Assembly (NCBI GenBank): GCA_019410665.1
Contig: DXSD01000011.1
Coordinates: 1-31,118 of the forward strand
Length of the DNA stretch: 31,118 bases
Direction: 5' to 3'
From: Fusobacterium sp.
GTDB lineage: Bacteria > Fusobacteriota > Fusobacteriia > Fusobacteriales > Fusobacteriaceae
The notes beneath the pieces were generated by a model. It made no database searches. It saw only the letters and a program-made list of their open reading frames with translations, and was not told the DNA's origin. The translations under genes and the position numbers were made by a program. Below are positions 17,562-25,333 of this stretch, one piece after another (position 1 is the stretch's first letter; every line of letters begins with the position of its first letter).

Positions 17562-17570
17562 ATTATAGCA
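17562..17570 (-). promoter_or_regulatory. Probable extended -10 promoter of nrdJ
   Basis: TGC followed by TATAAT on the minus strand, about 42 bases upstream of the nrdJ start. No clear -35 at 16-18 bases (CAATAT is the best), which extended -10 promoters tolerate. The rest of the 294-base gap is very AT-rich, with homopolymer A and T runs. Confidence 0.4.
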
Positions 17571-17750
17571 TTTTTTTCTACAAAATATTGTGTTATTTTT
17601 TATAATCAAACTATATATTGTATAAATTTCTTTTTAACTCCCTATTTACCTAACCTTATCCAATGTCAAATAATTTTTTAAAAAAAACAATTTATTTTTT
17701 GTAACTCATATAGACATAAAATAAATTTAATCAATATTCTTTTCCATATA

Positions 17751-17779
17751 TTTAATTATTTTTACAGTTGTGATATAAT
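17751..17779 (+). promoter_or_regulatory. Promoter of mnmH
   Basis: A TATAAT -10 box (17774-17779) preceded by TGA, making an extended -10, with a weak TTTAAT -35 at 17751-17756 and a 17-base spacer. Transcription would begin near 17786, about 30 bases before the mnmH ATG and its AAGGAGA site. Confidence 0.6.
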
Positions 17780-17814
17780 AGAGAGTGAAATGTTTATAAG
17801 CGAAGGAGAAATAT

Positions 17815-18858
17815 ATGACTTTAATAACTTTTGAAGATTTTTTAAAAGATGAAAATGCTGTACTTATAGATGTTAGAACCCCAAAAGAGTATGAATTAGA
17901 AAAAGTTCCTAACTCTGTTAACATTCCCGTTCTCTTAGATGAAGAAAGAGTTGCAGTAGGAACTACTTATGTACAAAGATCTAAAGAAAAAGCTAAAAAA
18001 TTAGGAGTAGAGTTTATTTCTAAAAGACTTCCTGAAATTTTTGATCAGGTACAAGAACTTTCTAAAAAGCATTCAAAACTTGTTTTTATGTGTGCTAGAG
18101 GAGGTATGAGAAGCTCATCTATAGCCTCTCTTTTTAATAGCTTAGGTTACCGTGTTGCTAAATTAGATGGTGGATATAAAGCATATAGAGAGTTTGTTCT
18201 AAGTAATATTGAAAAACTCAATGAAAATTTCAAATATATTGTTGTCCATGGTAGAACTGGAGTTGGAAAAACAAAGATTTTAAATAAAATGGCTGATTTA
18301 GGAGCCACAGTAATGGATCTTGAAAAAATGGCAGCTCATAAAGGTTCTTTTTTTGGTGCTCTTGGAGAAAAACTTCCTCAAAGTCAAAAAAGATTCGATG
18401 GAGAAGTATTTGAATTTTTAAGAACTTGTAAAAGTAAATATATTGTTGTAGAAAGTGAAAGCAAGAGAATAGGAAATCTCTATGTTCCTGAATCTGTTTA
18501 TTCTTCAATGAGTAATGGACGCCATCTTTTTATTGATACCTCTATACCTAACAGACTGGATATTTTAATGGAAGATTATACTAATGTACCACCTCAAGAG
18601 ATTGAAGAGTGTATTATGAAGGTAGCTCGTTATGTTTCAAAGGAAAAAACAAATAATTATTTAGATCTTCTTAATAAAGGGAATTTAAGAGAGTTAGGGG
18701 AATTACTAATTGTTCAATATTATGATCCTCTTTATGAGGTAAGCATAGACAGACATGAATTTGAACTTTCTATAACTTATGAAAATATGGATAGTTGTGC
18801 TCAAGAACTAACAAATTACTTTTTTAAACTTGAAGAGGAAAATAAAAAAACTGAGTAA
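17815..18858 (+). CDS. mnmH: tRNA 2-selenouridine synthase MnmH (SelU)
   Basis: A 347-residue enzyme that replaces sulfur by selenium in 2-thiouridine at the wobble position of tRNAs for Lys, Glu and Gln, using selenophosphate (SelD product) through a geranylated intermediate. The N-terminal rhodanese domain (about 1-130) has VLIDVRTPKEYE and the catalytic loop CARGGMRS with Cys93. A P-loop follows (GRTGVGKT, 146-153), then the C-terminal domain. Length fits the family. The ATG is preceded by AAGGAGA. It is the only plus-strand gene of the window, with its own promoter and terminator. It implies that the organism makes selenophosphate, but selD is not in the window. Confidence 0.95.
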   Translation: MTLITFEDFLKDENAVLIDVRTPKEYELEKVPNSVNIPVLLDEERVAVGTTYVQRSKEKAKKLGVEFISKRLPEIFDQVQELSKKHSKLVFMCARGGMRSSSIASLFNSLGYRVAKLDGGYKAYREFVLSNIEKLNENFKYIVVHGRTGVGKTKILNKMADLGATVMDLEKMAAHKGSFFGALGEKLPQSQKRFDGEVFEFLRTCKSKYIVVESESKRIGNLYVPESVYSSMSNGRHLFIDTSIPNRLDILMEDYTNVPPQEIEECIMKVARYVSKEKTNNYLDLLNKGNLRELGELLIVQYYDPLYEVSIDRHEFELSITYENMDSCAQELTNYFFKLEEENKKTE

Positions 18859-18887
18859 AGCATTTTTAATGCTACTCAGCTTTTTTT
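18851..18887. terminator. Bidirectional rho-independent terminator (mnmH / hbd)
   Basis: An inverted repeat of CTGAGT and AGCATT (with a 2-base bulge) against AATGCT and ACTCAG around a TTT loop, 18851-18879, beginning inside the last codons of mnmH. It is followed by seven T on the plus strand, and on the minus strand by the complement of the seven A at 18844-18850. It can therefore end both mnmH and the converging hbd transcript. Confidence 0.85.
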
Positions 18888-18921
18888 ATTTATTTAATTT
18901 TTTATTCCTAGAGCTATAAAA

Positions 18922-19761
18922 CTATTTGTTATAGTTGAAGAATCCCTCTCCAGTTTTTCTTCCAAGTTTTCCTCCTCTAACCATTTTTCTTAATAATGGA
19001 TGAGGTCTGTATTTAGAATCTCCAAATTCGTTGTATAGTACTTCCATAATAGCTAGACATACATCTAATCCTATTAAGTCTCCTAATGCTAATGGTCCCA
19101 TTGGATGGTTAGCTCCTAGTTTCATTGCATTATCTATTCCCTCAGCTGAAGCTACTCCATCAGCTAATATTCCTACTGCTTCATTGATCATAGGAATTAA
19201 TACTCTATTTACTACGAATCCTGCTGCTTCTTCTACTTGTACAGGAACTTTTCCTATCTCTTCAGATATTTTCTTAATAGTATCTACCATTTCTACTGGT
19301 GTATTTAATCCTGCTATTACTTCTACTAGTTTCATTACAGGTACTGGGTTAAAGAAGTGCATTCCTATTACAGGTCTATTTAATCCTGCACCTATCTCTG
19401 TAATTGATAGAGAAGATGTATTAGTTGCAAACATAGCCTCTGGTTTACAAATTGCATCTAACTCTTTAAAAGTTTGTTTTTTAACTGCCATATTCTCTAA
19501 AGCTGCTTCGATTACTAAATCACAATCTCCACAAATCTCTTTAGTTCCAGTAGTTATTTTTGCTAATACAGCATCAGCAGTAGCTTGATCCATTTTCCCT
19601 TTAGCTACCATTTTCTCAAATCCTTTAGCTATTTTAGCTTTTCCTTTAGCTGCAAACTCCTCATTAATATCACAAAGAACTACTTCATACCCCTCAGTTT
19701 GTGCAAATGTTTGTGCAATTCCAGAACCCATAGTTCCAGCACCAATTACTCCTACTTTCAT
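18922..19761 (-). CDS. hbd: 3-hydroxybutyryl-CoA dehydrogenase
   Basis: A 279-residue NAD(P)-dependent dehydrogenase interconverting acetoacetyl-CoA and 3-hydroxybutyryl-CoA. The Rossmann motif is VGVIGAGTMGSGIAQ at the start, the catalytic His lies in MHFFNPVPVMKLVEVI (about 137-152), and GKVPVQVEEAAGFVVNR and GANHPMGPLALGDLIGLD in the C-terminal helical domain are conserved. The length (about 280) is normal for short-chain bacterial Hbd. ATG is preceded by AGGAGG. It is the last gene of thl-crt-hbd, 52 bases after crt. It serves the butyrate fermentation branch, where NADH is reoxidised. Confidence 0.95.
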   Translation of the reverse strand: MKVGVIGAGTMGSGIAQTFAQTEGYEVVLCDINEEFAAKGKAKIAKGFEKMVAKGKMDQATADAVLAKITTGTKEICGDCDLVIEAALENMAVKKQTFKELDAICKPEAMFATNTSSLSITEIGAGLNRPVIGMHFFNPVPVMKLVEVIAGLNTPVEMVDTIKKISEEIGKVPVQVEEAAGFVVNRVLIPMINEAVGILADGVASAEGIDNAMKLGANHPMGPLALGDLIGLDVCLAIMEVLYNEFGDSKYRPHPLLRKMVRGGKLGRKTGEGFFNYNK

Positions 19762-19813
19762 TTTAATGCCTCCTAAATTTTTATATGTCTTTCTTTATTA
19801 TAAAGAGTTTATT

Positions 19814-20590
19814 TTATCTATTTTTAAATCCTTCTACTTTTCTTTTCTCTAAGAAAGCTTGCATTCCTTCTCTTTGATCTTCAGTTTCAAAACAACTTCC
19901 AAAAAGTTTTTCTTCTATTACAATAGCTTGATCCATTCCTACATCTAAACCTTCGTTTATAGCTTTTTTACATGCTCTAACTGCAATAGGAGCGTTTTTA
20001 GCTATTTTTGCTGCTAATTTTTTAGCTGCTGGTAATAACTCCTCTAAAGGATATACAGCATTTACTAACCCTAATCTATAAGCTTCATCTGCTTTAATAT
20101 TTACAGCTCCATAAATTATCTCTTTTGCCTTTCCAACAGGAATTAAACGAGCTAATCTTTGAGTTCCTCCAAATCCTGGTGTTATTCCTAATCCAACTTC
20201 AGGTTGTCCGAATAAAGCTGTATCAGAACAAAGTCTAATGTCACAGCTCATAGCTATTTCGCAACCTCCTCCTAGTGCAAATCCATTTACAGCTGCAATT
20301 ACTGGAATAGGGAAAGTCTCTATTTTTCTAAACACATCATTTCCTATCTTTCCAAAAGCTTCTCCTTCAGCTTTTGTAAGTGTGCTCATCTCTCCTATAT
20401 CTGCTCCAGCTACAAAAGATTTCTCTCCTGCTCCTGTAAGTACTAATGCTCTTGTTGTTTCTAAATCTATCCCATCTAAAGTTGCATCTAATTCTTTTAA
20501 TACTTCACTATTTAAAGCATTTAAAGCTTTTGGACGGTTAATAGTTATAACTCCTACAAATCCTTCTTGCTCATATGTTACAAAGTTCAT
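19814..20590 (-). CDS. crt: 3-hydroxybutyryl-CoA dehydratase (crotonase)
   Basis: A 258-residue enoyl-CoA hydratase/isomerase family enzyme, interconverting 3-hydroxybutyryl-CoA and crotonyl-CoA. The oxyanion hole is in FVAGADIGEM, the active-site stretch is GFALGGGCEIAMSCDIRLCS with one catalytic Glu, and the second Glu is in FGQPEVGLGITPGFGGTQRL. The C-terminus ends FLEKRKVEGF. The start is placed at 20590. An upstream in-frame TTG at 20605 would add five residues, but they include the AGGAGG binding site. The gene is separated from thl by 93 bases containing a strong hairpin (20623-20648). Confidence 0.94.
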   Translation of the reverse strand: MNFVTYEQEGFVGVITINRPKALNALNSEVLKELDATLDGIDLETTRALVLTGAGEKSFVAGADIGEMSTLTKAEGEAFGKIGNDVFRKIETFPIPVIAAVNGFALGGGCEIAMSCDIRLCSDTALFGQPEVGLGITPGFGGTQRLARLIPVGKAKEIIYGAVNIKADEAYRLGLVNAVYPLEELLPAAKKLAAKIAKNAPIAVRACKKAINEGLDVGMDQAIVIEEKLFGSCFETEDQREGMQAFLEKRKVEGFKNR

Positions 20591-20622
20591 TTTGAACCTC
20601 CTCAATTTTAATTTTTATATAA

Positions 20623-20648
20623 GTTAAGAGCAGATAACTGCTCTTAAC
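20623..20648 (-). repeat. Perfect inverted repeat (hairpin) between thl and crt
   Basis: Eleven-base arms, GTTAAGAGCAG and CTGCTCTTAAC, match perfectly around a 4-base loop. On the minus strand the hairpin is followed by TTATATAAAAATT, not a run of T, so it is a poor intrinsic terminator. It is more likely an RNA-stability, processing or partial attenuation element that sets thl and crt to different levels. A protein-binding palindrome is the alternative. Confidence 0.7.
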
Positions 20649-20683
20649 AATATATAGATTAAGATAAGTGAGTTGACAATTTA

Positions 20684-21868
20684 TTAATCCTCTCTCTTAA
20701 CGATAGCTGAACATCCCATTCCTCCACCGATACAAAGAGTTGCTAATCCTGTTTTTGCATCTCTTTTCGCCATTTCATGTAATAGAGTTACTAGAATACG
20801 ACATCCTGATGCTCCAACTGGGTGCCCTAAAGCTATTGCTCCTCCATTTACATTTAATTTTGATACATCAAATCCTAAATCTTTTCCTACTGCTAATGAT
20901 TGTGCTGCAAAAGCTTCGTTAGCCTCAATTAAATCAAAATCATTTATATTCATTCCTGTTCTCTCTAGAACTCTTCTTGTTGATTCTACTGGTCCAATTC
21001 CCATTATTGATGGTTCTACTCCACCTAATGCTCCGTCTACCCAAGTTGCCATTGGTTTTACTCCAAGCTCTTTTGCTTTTTCTTCTGACATTACAACTAT
21101 TGCTGCTGCTCCATCATTTATACTTGATGCATTTCCTGCTGTTACCATTCCATCTTTTTTGAATGCTGGTTTTAATTTTCCTATACCCTCAACTGTTGTT
21201 CCTGGTCTTGGTCCCTCATCTGTATCTACAATGATGTCTCCTTTTTTACCTTTTATTACTACTGGAACAATCTCATCTTTAAATTTCCCTTCTTCTTGAG
21301 CTTTTACTGCCTTTTGTTGGCTATCTGCTGCAAATTTATCTAACTCTTCACGAGTTAATCCCCATTGATCACAAATATTCTCTGCTGTAATTCCCATATG
21401 GTAGTTATTAAATGCATCCCATAGTGCATCATTTACCATTGCGTCTACTAATTCAGCATTTCCTAAACGATATCCATAACGTCCTTTCTTTAATAAGTAT
21501 GGAGCTGAAGACATATTTTCAGTTCCTCCTGCTACTACGATATCAGCTTGTCCTGATTGAATCATTGCAGCTGCCATATTTACTGTATGTAGTCCTGATC
21601 CACATACTACGTTTAAAGTTACTGCTGGAGTTTTTATTGATAATCCTGCTTTTAATGAAGCTTGACGTGCAACGTTTTGTCCTAATCCTGCTTGAATTAC
21701 ACATCCAAATAATACTTGATCAACCTTTTCAGCTGGTACTCCAGCTCTATTTAAAGCCTCTTTTATTACTACCGATCCTAATTCTGCTGCTGGAACGTTA
21801 CTTAAAGCTCCACCCATTGATCCTATAGCTGTACGACATGCTCCTGCTAAAACCACTTTTTTTGCCAT
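20684..21868 (-). CDS. thlA: Acetyl-CoA acetyltransferase (thiolase)
   Basis: A 394-residue thiolase condensing two acetyl-CoA to acetoacetyl-CoA, the first step toward butyrate. The nucleophilic Cys is in LNVVCGSGLHTVNMA (about Cys88), the His loop is VNGGAIALGHPVGASGCRI, and the C-terminal Cys is in LCIGGGMGCSAI. The start is set at 21868. An in-frame ATG at 21883 lies upstream, but its codons contain the GGAGG site that serves the 21868 ATG. Arg codons here include many CGT, against AGA in the neighbours, a sign of high expression. First gene of thl-crt-hbd, downstream of a strong promoter. Confidence 0.95.
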   Translation of the reverse strand: MAKKVVLAGACRTAIGSMGGALSNVPAAELGSVVIKEALNRAGVPAEKVDQVLFGCVIQAGLGQNVARQASLKAGLSIKTPAVTLNVVCGSGLHTVNMAAAMIQSGQADIVVAGGTENMSSAPYLLKKGRYGYRLGNAELVDAMVNDALWDAFNNYHMGITAENICDQWGLTREELDKFAADSQQKAVKAQEEGKFKDEIVPVVIKGKKGDIIVDTDEGPRPGTTVEGIGKLKPAFKKDGMVTAGNASSINDGAAAIVVMSEEKAKELGVKPMATWVDGALGGVEPSIMGIGPVESTRRVLERTGMNINDFDLIEANEAFAAQSLAVGKDLGFDVSKLNVNGGAIALGHPVGASGCRILVTLLHEMAKRDAKTGLATLCIGGGMGCSAIVKRED

Positions 21869-21941
21869 AACCTTATCCTCCATCCATTAATATCTGTGTT
21901 TTAGATCACTTATGACCCCTATTTGTTTTCTTTATAATTAG

Positions 21942-21970
21942 ATATTACCACATACTTTTTTTATTTGCAA
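21942..21970 (-). promoter_or_regulatory. Promoter of thl-crt-hbd
   Basis: On the minus strand a TTGCAA -35 box (21965-21970), a 17-base spacer and a TAATAT -10 box (21942-21947) preceded by TGG, making an extended -10. Transcription would begin near 21935, leaving a 5' leader of about 67 bases before the thl start. Confidence 0.65.
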
Positions 21971-22145
21971 TAGGGTATTTTTCTTTTTTTTATTATGAGT
22001 TTTTTTTTGTTAAATAATGCCTAATTTTTCAACATATATTTATTTTTTACACCAAACTTTATATTAAATAATTGTTAATTAAGATTTAAAATCGAAAAAA
22101 AATTAATAAAATAGTACATCTGAATATAAGTTTATATTTTTATAT

Positions 22146-22196
22146 AAAAAAAATAGAACTCTTATTATAAGCATTTTTTTTGCTCAAACAGAGTTC
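22146..22196 (-). terminator. Rho-independent terminator of the substrate-binding lipoprotein gene
   Basis: On the minus strand GAACTCT (22190-22196) pairs with AGAGTTC (22156-22162), with further pairing of GCA and TGC inside around an A-rich loop. It is followed by A and eight T (from 22154 down). It lies just after the stop of the gene at 22213. Confidence 0.7.
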
Positions 22197-22212
22197 ATAA
22201 ATTTTAATATAA

Positions 22213-23703
22213 CTAATTAGTTTTTTTTATATATATTTTATATAATTCATGATTCCCATTAGGATTAAATATAAATCCTTCAATATTTTTCTGTAATCCG
22301 ATAGTGTAATTTTTGTAAGCAATTGGAAATAATGGAACCTCATCTCTTATAATTTCTTGAACTTTTCTATAATTTTCCTTTCTTTCATTTACAGAAGTTG
22401 TTTTTCTAGCTCTATCTAAAAGTTTATCTACTTCTAAATTACTATAGAAACTTCTATTTCCTACAGGTCCAGCTGAACTTGAATGAAGTAGTGGATAGAA
22501 TCCATAATCTGCATCCCCTGTGCTTACATACCACAATCCTATAAGCATATCATGCTCTCCCATTCCTGTATATTGTAAAAATGAAGATACTTCTAAAACA
22601 TTGATTTCTACATCAATACCAACCTCTTTTAAGTTGGCTTGAATTATTTGAGCCATCTGTTGTCTAGATGGTTCATCATAGATCCAAAGTCCCAATTTTA
22701 AATTTTCAACCCCTGCTTCTTTCAATAAAGATTTTGATTTTTCAACACTATACTCTCTCTTATTAGAATTACTACTATATCCAAAAACTGATGGAGATAA
22801 TATAGAATCAGCCTCATTTCCATATCCTTCATAAATAGTAGCCACTAGAGATTTTTTATCAATTGCATATTCAATAGCTTGTCTTATTCTTTTATCAGTA
22901 ATTTTCTTAGTATTAATAGTTATAAAATCACTTCCTAAAGATACCTCATTAATAACTTTTAATTTAGGATTCCTATTTATTCCTTTTATATCATTAGAAG
23001 ATATATCATAAGCTATATCTATCTCTCCAGTTTCAAGAGCTATCAATCTATTTGAAGTTTCAGGAATAGTTTGAAAAATAATCTCTTTTATTTCAGGCTC
23101 CTTCCCATAAAATTTATCAAAACTCTCTAACTGAACTTTTTCACTTAAAGTCCAATCTTTTATTTTATAAGCTCCTGTTCCTACTAAGCTTATCTCCTGT
23201 TCATTTTTTTCAACCTCTTTTACAAGAGCAGTTGAAGAGTGTGCCAAATTATGTAGTAATATTGATGGTGAGTTACTTTGATTTATTTTTAAAGTGTACT
23301 CATCTAAAAGCTCTATATTCTCTATCGCCTCTACTAAAACTCTTGATACAGGAATTTCTAGATTTCTTTCTAAGCTTCTTTTTACATCTTCAGCTTTCAT
23401 CTCTTCCCCATTATGAAAAAATATCCCTTTTTTTAATTTTAAAACTATTGAGCTATCCTCTTTTATCTCGTAACTCTCAACCAATTCTGGAACAACATCT
23501 CCATTTTCATCTAAAGAAAATAAATTGGTATAAATTTGCTTCGTAACTGCAAGTGTAGCACTATCTGTATGTCTATGTGGATCAAAAGAACGAGGCTTAT
23601 ATGCTAGAGCAACTTTTAAAGTAGTTTGCTCTTGGGTCATCTCTTTTTCTCCACCACCACAAGCTGTAAAAATTAATAAAAGTACTGCCAAGAAATATTT
23701 CAT
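22213..23703 (-). CDS. ABC transporter substrate-binding lipoprotein, family 5 (peptide/nickel type)
   Basis: A 496-residue periplasmic solute-binding protein. The N-terminus is a lipoprotein signal (hydrophobic 3-14, lipobox FTAC with Cys15) followed by GGG. Family 5 markers are LKVALAYKPRSFDPHRHTD, VPELVESYEIKEDSSIVLKL, FHNGEEMKAEDVKRSLER and RQAIEYAIDKKSLV. Such proteins bring oligopeptides, dipeptides, nickel or heme to an ABC importer. The ligand cannot be told. No permease or ATPase gene is adjacent, and it has its own promoter and terminator, so it stands alone and would need a transporter encoded elsewhere. ATG is preceded by TTGGAGG. Confidence 0.93.
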   Translation of the reverse strand: MKYFLAVLLLIFTACGGGEKEMTQEQTTLKVALAYKPRSFDPHRHTDSATLAVTKQIYTNLFSLDENGDVVPELVESYEIKEDSSIVLKLKKGIFFHNGEEMKAEDVKRSLERNLEIPVSRVLVEAIENIELLDEYTLKINQSNSPSILLHNLAHSSTALVKEVEKNEQEISLVGTGAYKIKDWTLSEKVQLESFDKFYGKEPEIKEIIFQTIPETSNRLIALETGEIDIAYDISSNDIKGINRNPKLKVINEVSLGSDFITINTKKITDKRIRQAIEYAIDKKSLVATIYEGYGNEADSILSPSVFGYSSNSNKREYSVEKSKSLLKEAGVENLKLGLWIYDEPSRQQMAQIIQANLKEVGIDVEINVLEVSSFLQYTGMGEHDMLIGLWYVSTGDADYGFYPLLHSSSAGPVGNRSFYSNLEVDKLLDRARKTTSVNERKENYRKVQEIIRDEVPLFPIAYKNYTIGLQKNIEGFIFNPNGNHELYKIYIKKTN

Positions 23704-23732
23704 ATCCTACCTCCAAATATTTTATTATAATT

Positions 23733-23761
23733 ATGATAACATAAGTAATTTTTCTTTTCAA
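23733..23761 (-). promoter_or_regulatory. Promoter of the substrate-binding lipoprotein gene
   Basis: On the minus strand a TTGAAA -35 box (23756-23761), a 17-base spacer and a TATCAT -10 box (23733-23738) preceded by TGT, an extended -10. Start of transcription would be near 23726, giving a leader of about 23 bases. Confidence 0.6.
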
Positions 23762-23798
23762 TACTTTCATTCCTATTATTTTCTTTTTTTATTAACCA

Positions 23799-25325
23799 TT
23801 ATTCGTTATCAAAAATAAATGTATCAAATATATCTATACTTTTATATGGACTTGGTAGTTTTTTCTTCACTTTTTCCCATAAAATACTAAATTCTTCCAT
23901 TTCCATTTTTTTTATTTGCTCTACTATTTGATATCTATATAATAAATTCACACCACTTTTATTTAAACCATTTATAATGTCATTTTTTATTTCTAAAAAA
24001 TTACTCTCATCTATATTTTCAAGGGAATAATAATGAGCTAATAATCTCTTAGTTAAGCAATACTCCATAGAAAGTAGTTTTCTTAAAGAGCTTGAAATAA
24101 ATTCCCAAGTTAATTCTCTTGAAAAATTTCCCTTTCTCTCTCCAGTAGTCGCTATAAAAGGAAAAAAAACATCTTCAAAATGATGATCTTGAATAGATTT
24201 TGTAAATATTTTGAAGTTGTTAAAAAAGGAGGTTTTCTTTCTATCTTGTTTTATAAAATTTTCATCTATCAGATAGGTTACTCCTAAATGTTTAAATAGT
24301 GAAAAAGTTAGATCTTGTGAATGTCCAAAGTTAAAGACTCTCTGTTCATACACTTTATTATCTTTAACTCTCTCTATAAACTTTTGAGCTTTCTCTAATA
24401 GTTCCCCCATATTATCTAACTGAAATATCTCTTCAAAAAAATTTTGTTTCAATATTAAATTTTTTCTTCTAGCTAATGGTAACTTCATCAAACACTTTTC
24501 AATATTAGTACTTTTTATAAGTTGTTTTATAAAATTTTCATCCATATCAAAATATACAGTATCATCCTTATCTACCAATGAAGTTCTCAAGTCTTTTATC
24601 GCTTTTATTTTTCTTAATTCCTTAGCTAAAAACTCTAAATATGGTTCTTTAAAATCTAAAAAGATTTTTCTCTCTTGTAATGACATATCTGTATGTTCTT
24701 TTATTATTTTATCCAGATCTATATAATCAAGTATTGAAACTATTCCCTCTCTGTTTATTCCAACAGCATTCCAAGTATAAGTATAAGGGATATAATTATA
24801 TATTTTATCTATACTCAAGGCAACATATTGAGCTATTCCTCCACCTAGAGAGTGTCCAGTTAAAATAATATTACTTTTAGGGATTTTTAATTCATTTATC
24901 AAATGAGAATATACTTCCACTCCTTCATAAAATTGAAGAGGAATTTTTCCCAAACCAATTGCCAAATCAGTTTCAATAAAATCTTTATATGCATCTTCTA
25001 GAGGATATTTTTCACTTCCCCTATAAGAAATGACAACCTTATCTTTTTTTTGAAAAGCACAAGCATAAAATCCTGACTTTCTCTCTTTTAAACTTTGAGA
25101 AGTTCTATTATCTACATATAAAACTTTCCAAAACTTTAAAATATCTTTAAAATAATCTAGAAAAAAATCTCTATTTTTAGGAAGCAAAATAGTAAAGGTT
25201 CCATCTATTATTTTTCCACTATCCTTTCCATAAAAGATCTCTTCTAAATTTTTTCCGTATTCTTCCTCTCCTAAATTACAATAAGATAGAATACTTAAAA
25301 GTATGTACTCTTTTACACTAATCAC
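23799..25325 (-). CDS. Lipase-like alpha/beta hydrolase (DUF2974/lipase class 3 type)
   Basis: A 508-residue hydrolase. VVISYRGSE (about 97-105) matches the oxyanion-hole strand of class 3 lipases, and NIILTGHSLGGGIAQYVAL contains the nucleophile elbow GHSLGG with Ser159 (numbered from the GTG start). The N-terminal 40 residues resemble the Mbeg1-like DUF2974 start. The second half (about 220-508) is a helical region without familiar motifs. There is no signal peptide, so it is probably cytoplasmic. The chosen start is the GTG at 25325, 8 bases after the stop of the upstream gene and preceded by AGGTGA. A TTG at 25376 in the same frame would overlap the upstream gene and lacks a good site. 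The substrate is unknown. Its position after a lipid kinase/phosphatase suggests a membrane-lipid link (inference). Confidence 0.8.
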   Translation of the reverse strand: MISVKEYILLSILSYCNLGEEEYGKNLEEIFYGKDSGKIIDGTFTILLPKNRDFFLDYFKDILKFWKVLYVDNRTSQSLKERKSGFYACAFQKKDKVVISYRGSEKYPLEDAYKDFIETDLAIGLGKIPLQFYEGVEVYSHLINELKIPKSNIILTGHSLGGGIAQYVALSIDKIYNYIPYTYTWNAVGINREGIVSILDYIDLDKIIKEHTDMSLQERKIFLDFKEPYLEFLAKELRKIKAIKDLRTSLVDKDDTVYFDMDENFIKQLIKSTNIEKCLMKLPLARRKNLILKQNFFEEIFQLDNMGELLEKAQKFIERVKDNKVYEQRVFNFGHSQDLTFSLFKHLGVTYLIDENFIKQDRKKTSFFNNFKIFTKSIQDHHFEDVFFPFIATTGERKGNFSRELTWEFISSSLRKLLSMEYCLTKRLLAHYYSLENIDESNFLEIKNDIINGLNKSGVNLLYRYQIVEQIKKMEMEEFSILWEKVKKKLPSPYKSIDIFDTFIFDNE

Positions 25326-25333
25326 AATATCAC

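Larger units (their letters stand above)
21869..22212. other. 344-base intergenic region (thl promoter and lipoprotein terminator)
   Basis: No gene is visible; reading frames are short and full of stops. Left of 21970 it holds the thl promoter, with an imperfect ACCCCTATT / AATAGGGT inverted repeat around it (21915-21923 and 21969-21976). The middle (22000-22140) is AT-rich, with half-sites TTGTTAA at 22007 and near 22073 that resemble half of a Rex operator but have no matching second half. The right part carries the terminator of the substrate-binding lipoprotein gene. Confidence 0.6.

Noticed and set aside
17521..17814. Cobalamin riboswitch upstream of the B12-dependent nrdJ
   Set aside because: The gap is AT-rich with no B12-box-like conserved stretch and no multi-stem structure that I can see; only promoter-like motifs are present.
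19031..19588. Plus-strand open frame of 185 codons inside hbd
   Set aside because: Antisense shadow of hbd caused by its codon bias; no recognisable protein features.
22007..22085. Rex-like operator half-sites (TTGTTAA) upstream of thl
   Set aside because: No properly spaced TTAACAA second half; such matches are expected by chance in AT-rich DNA.
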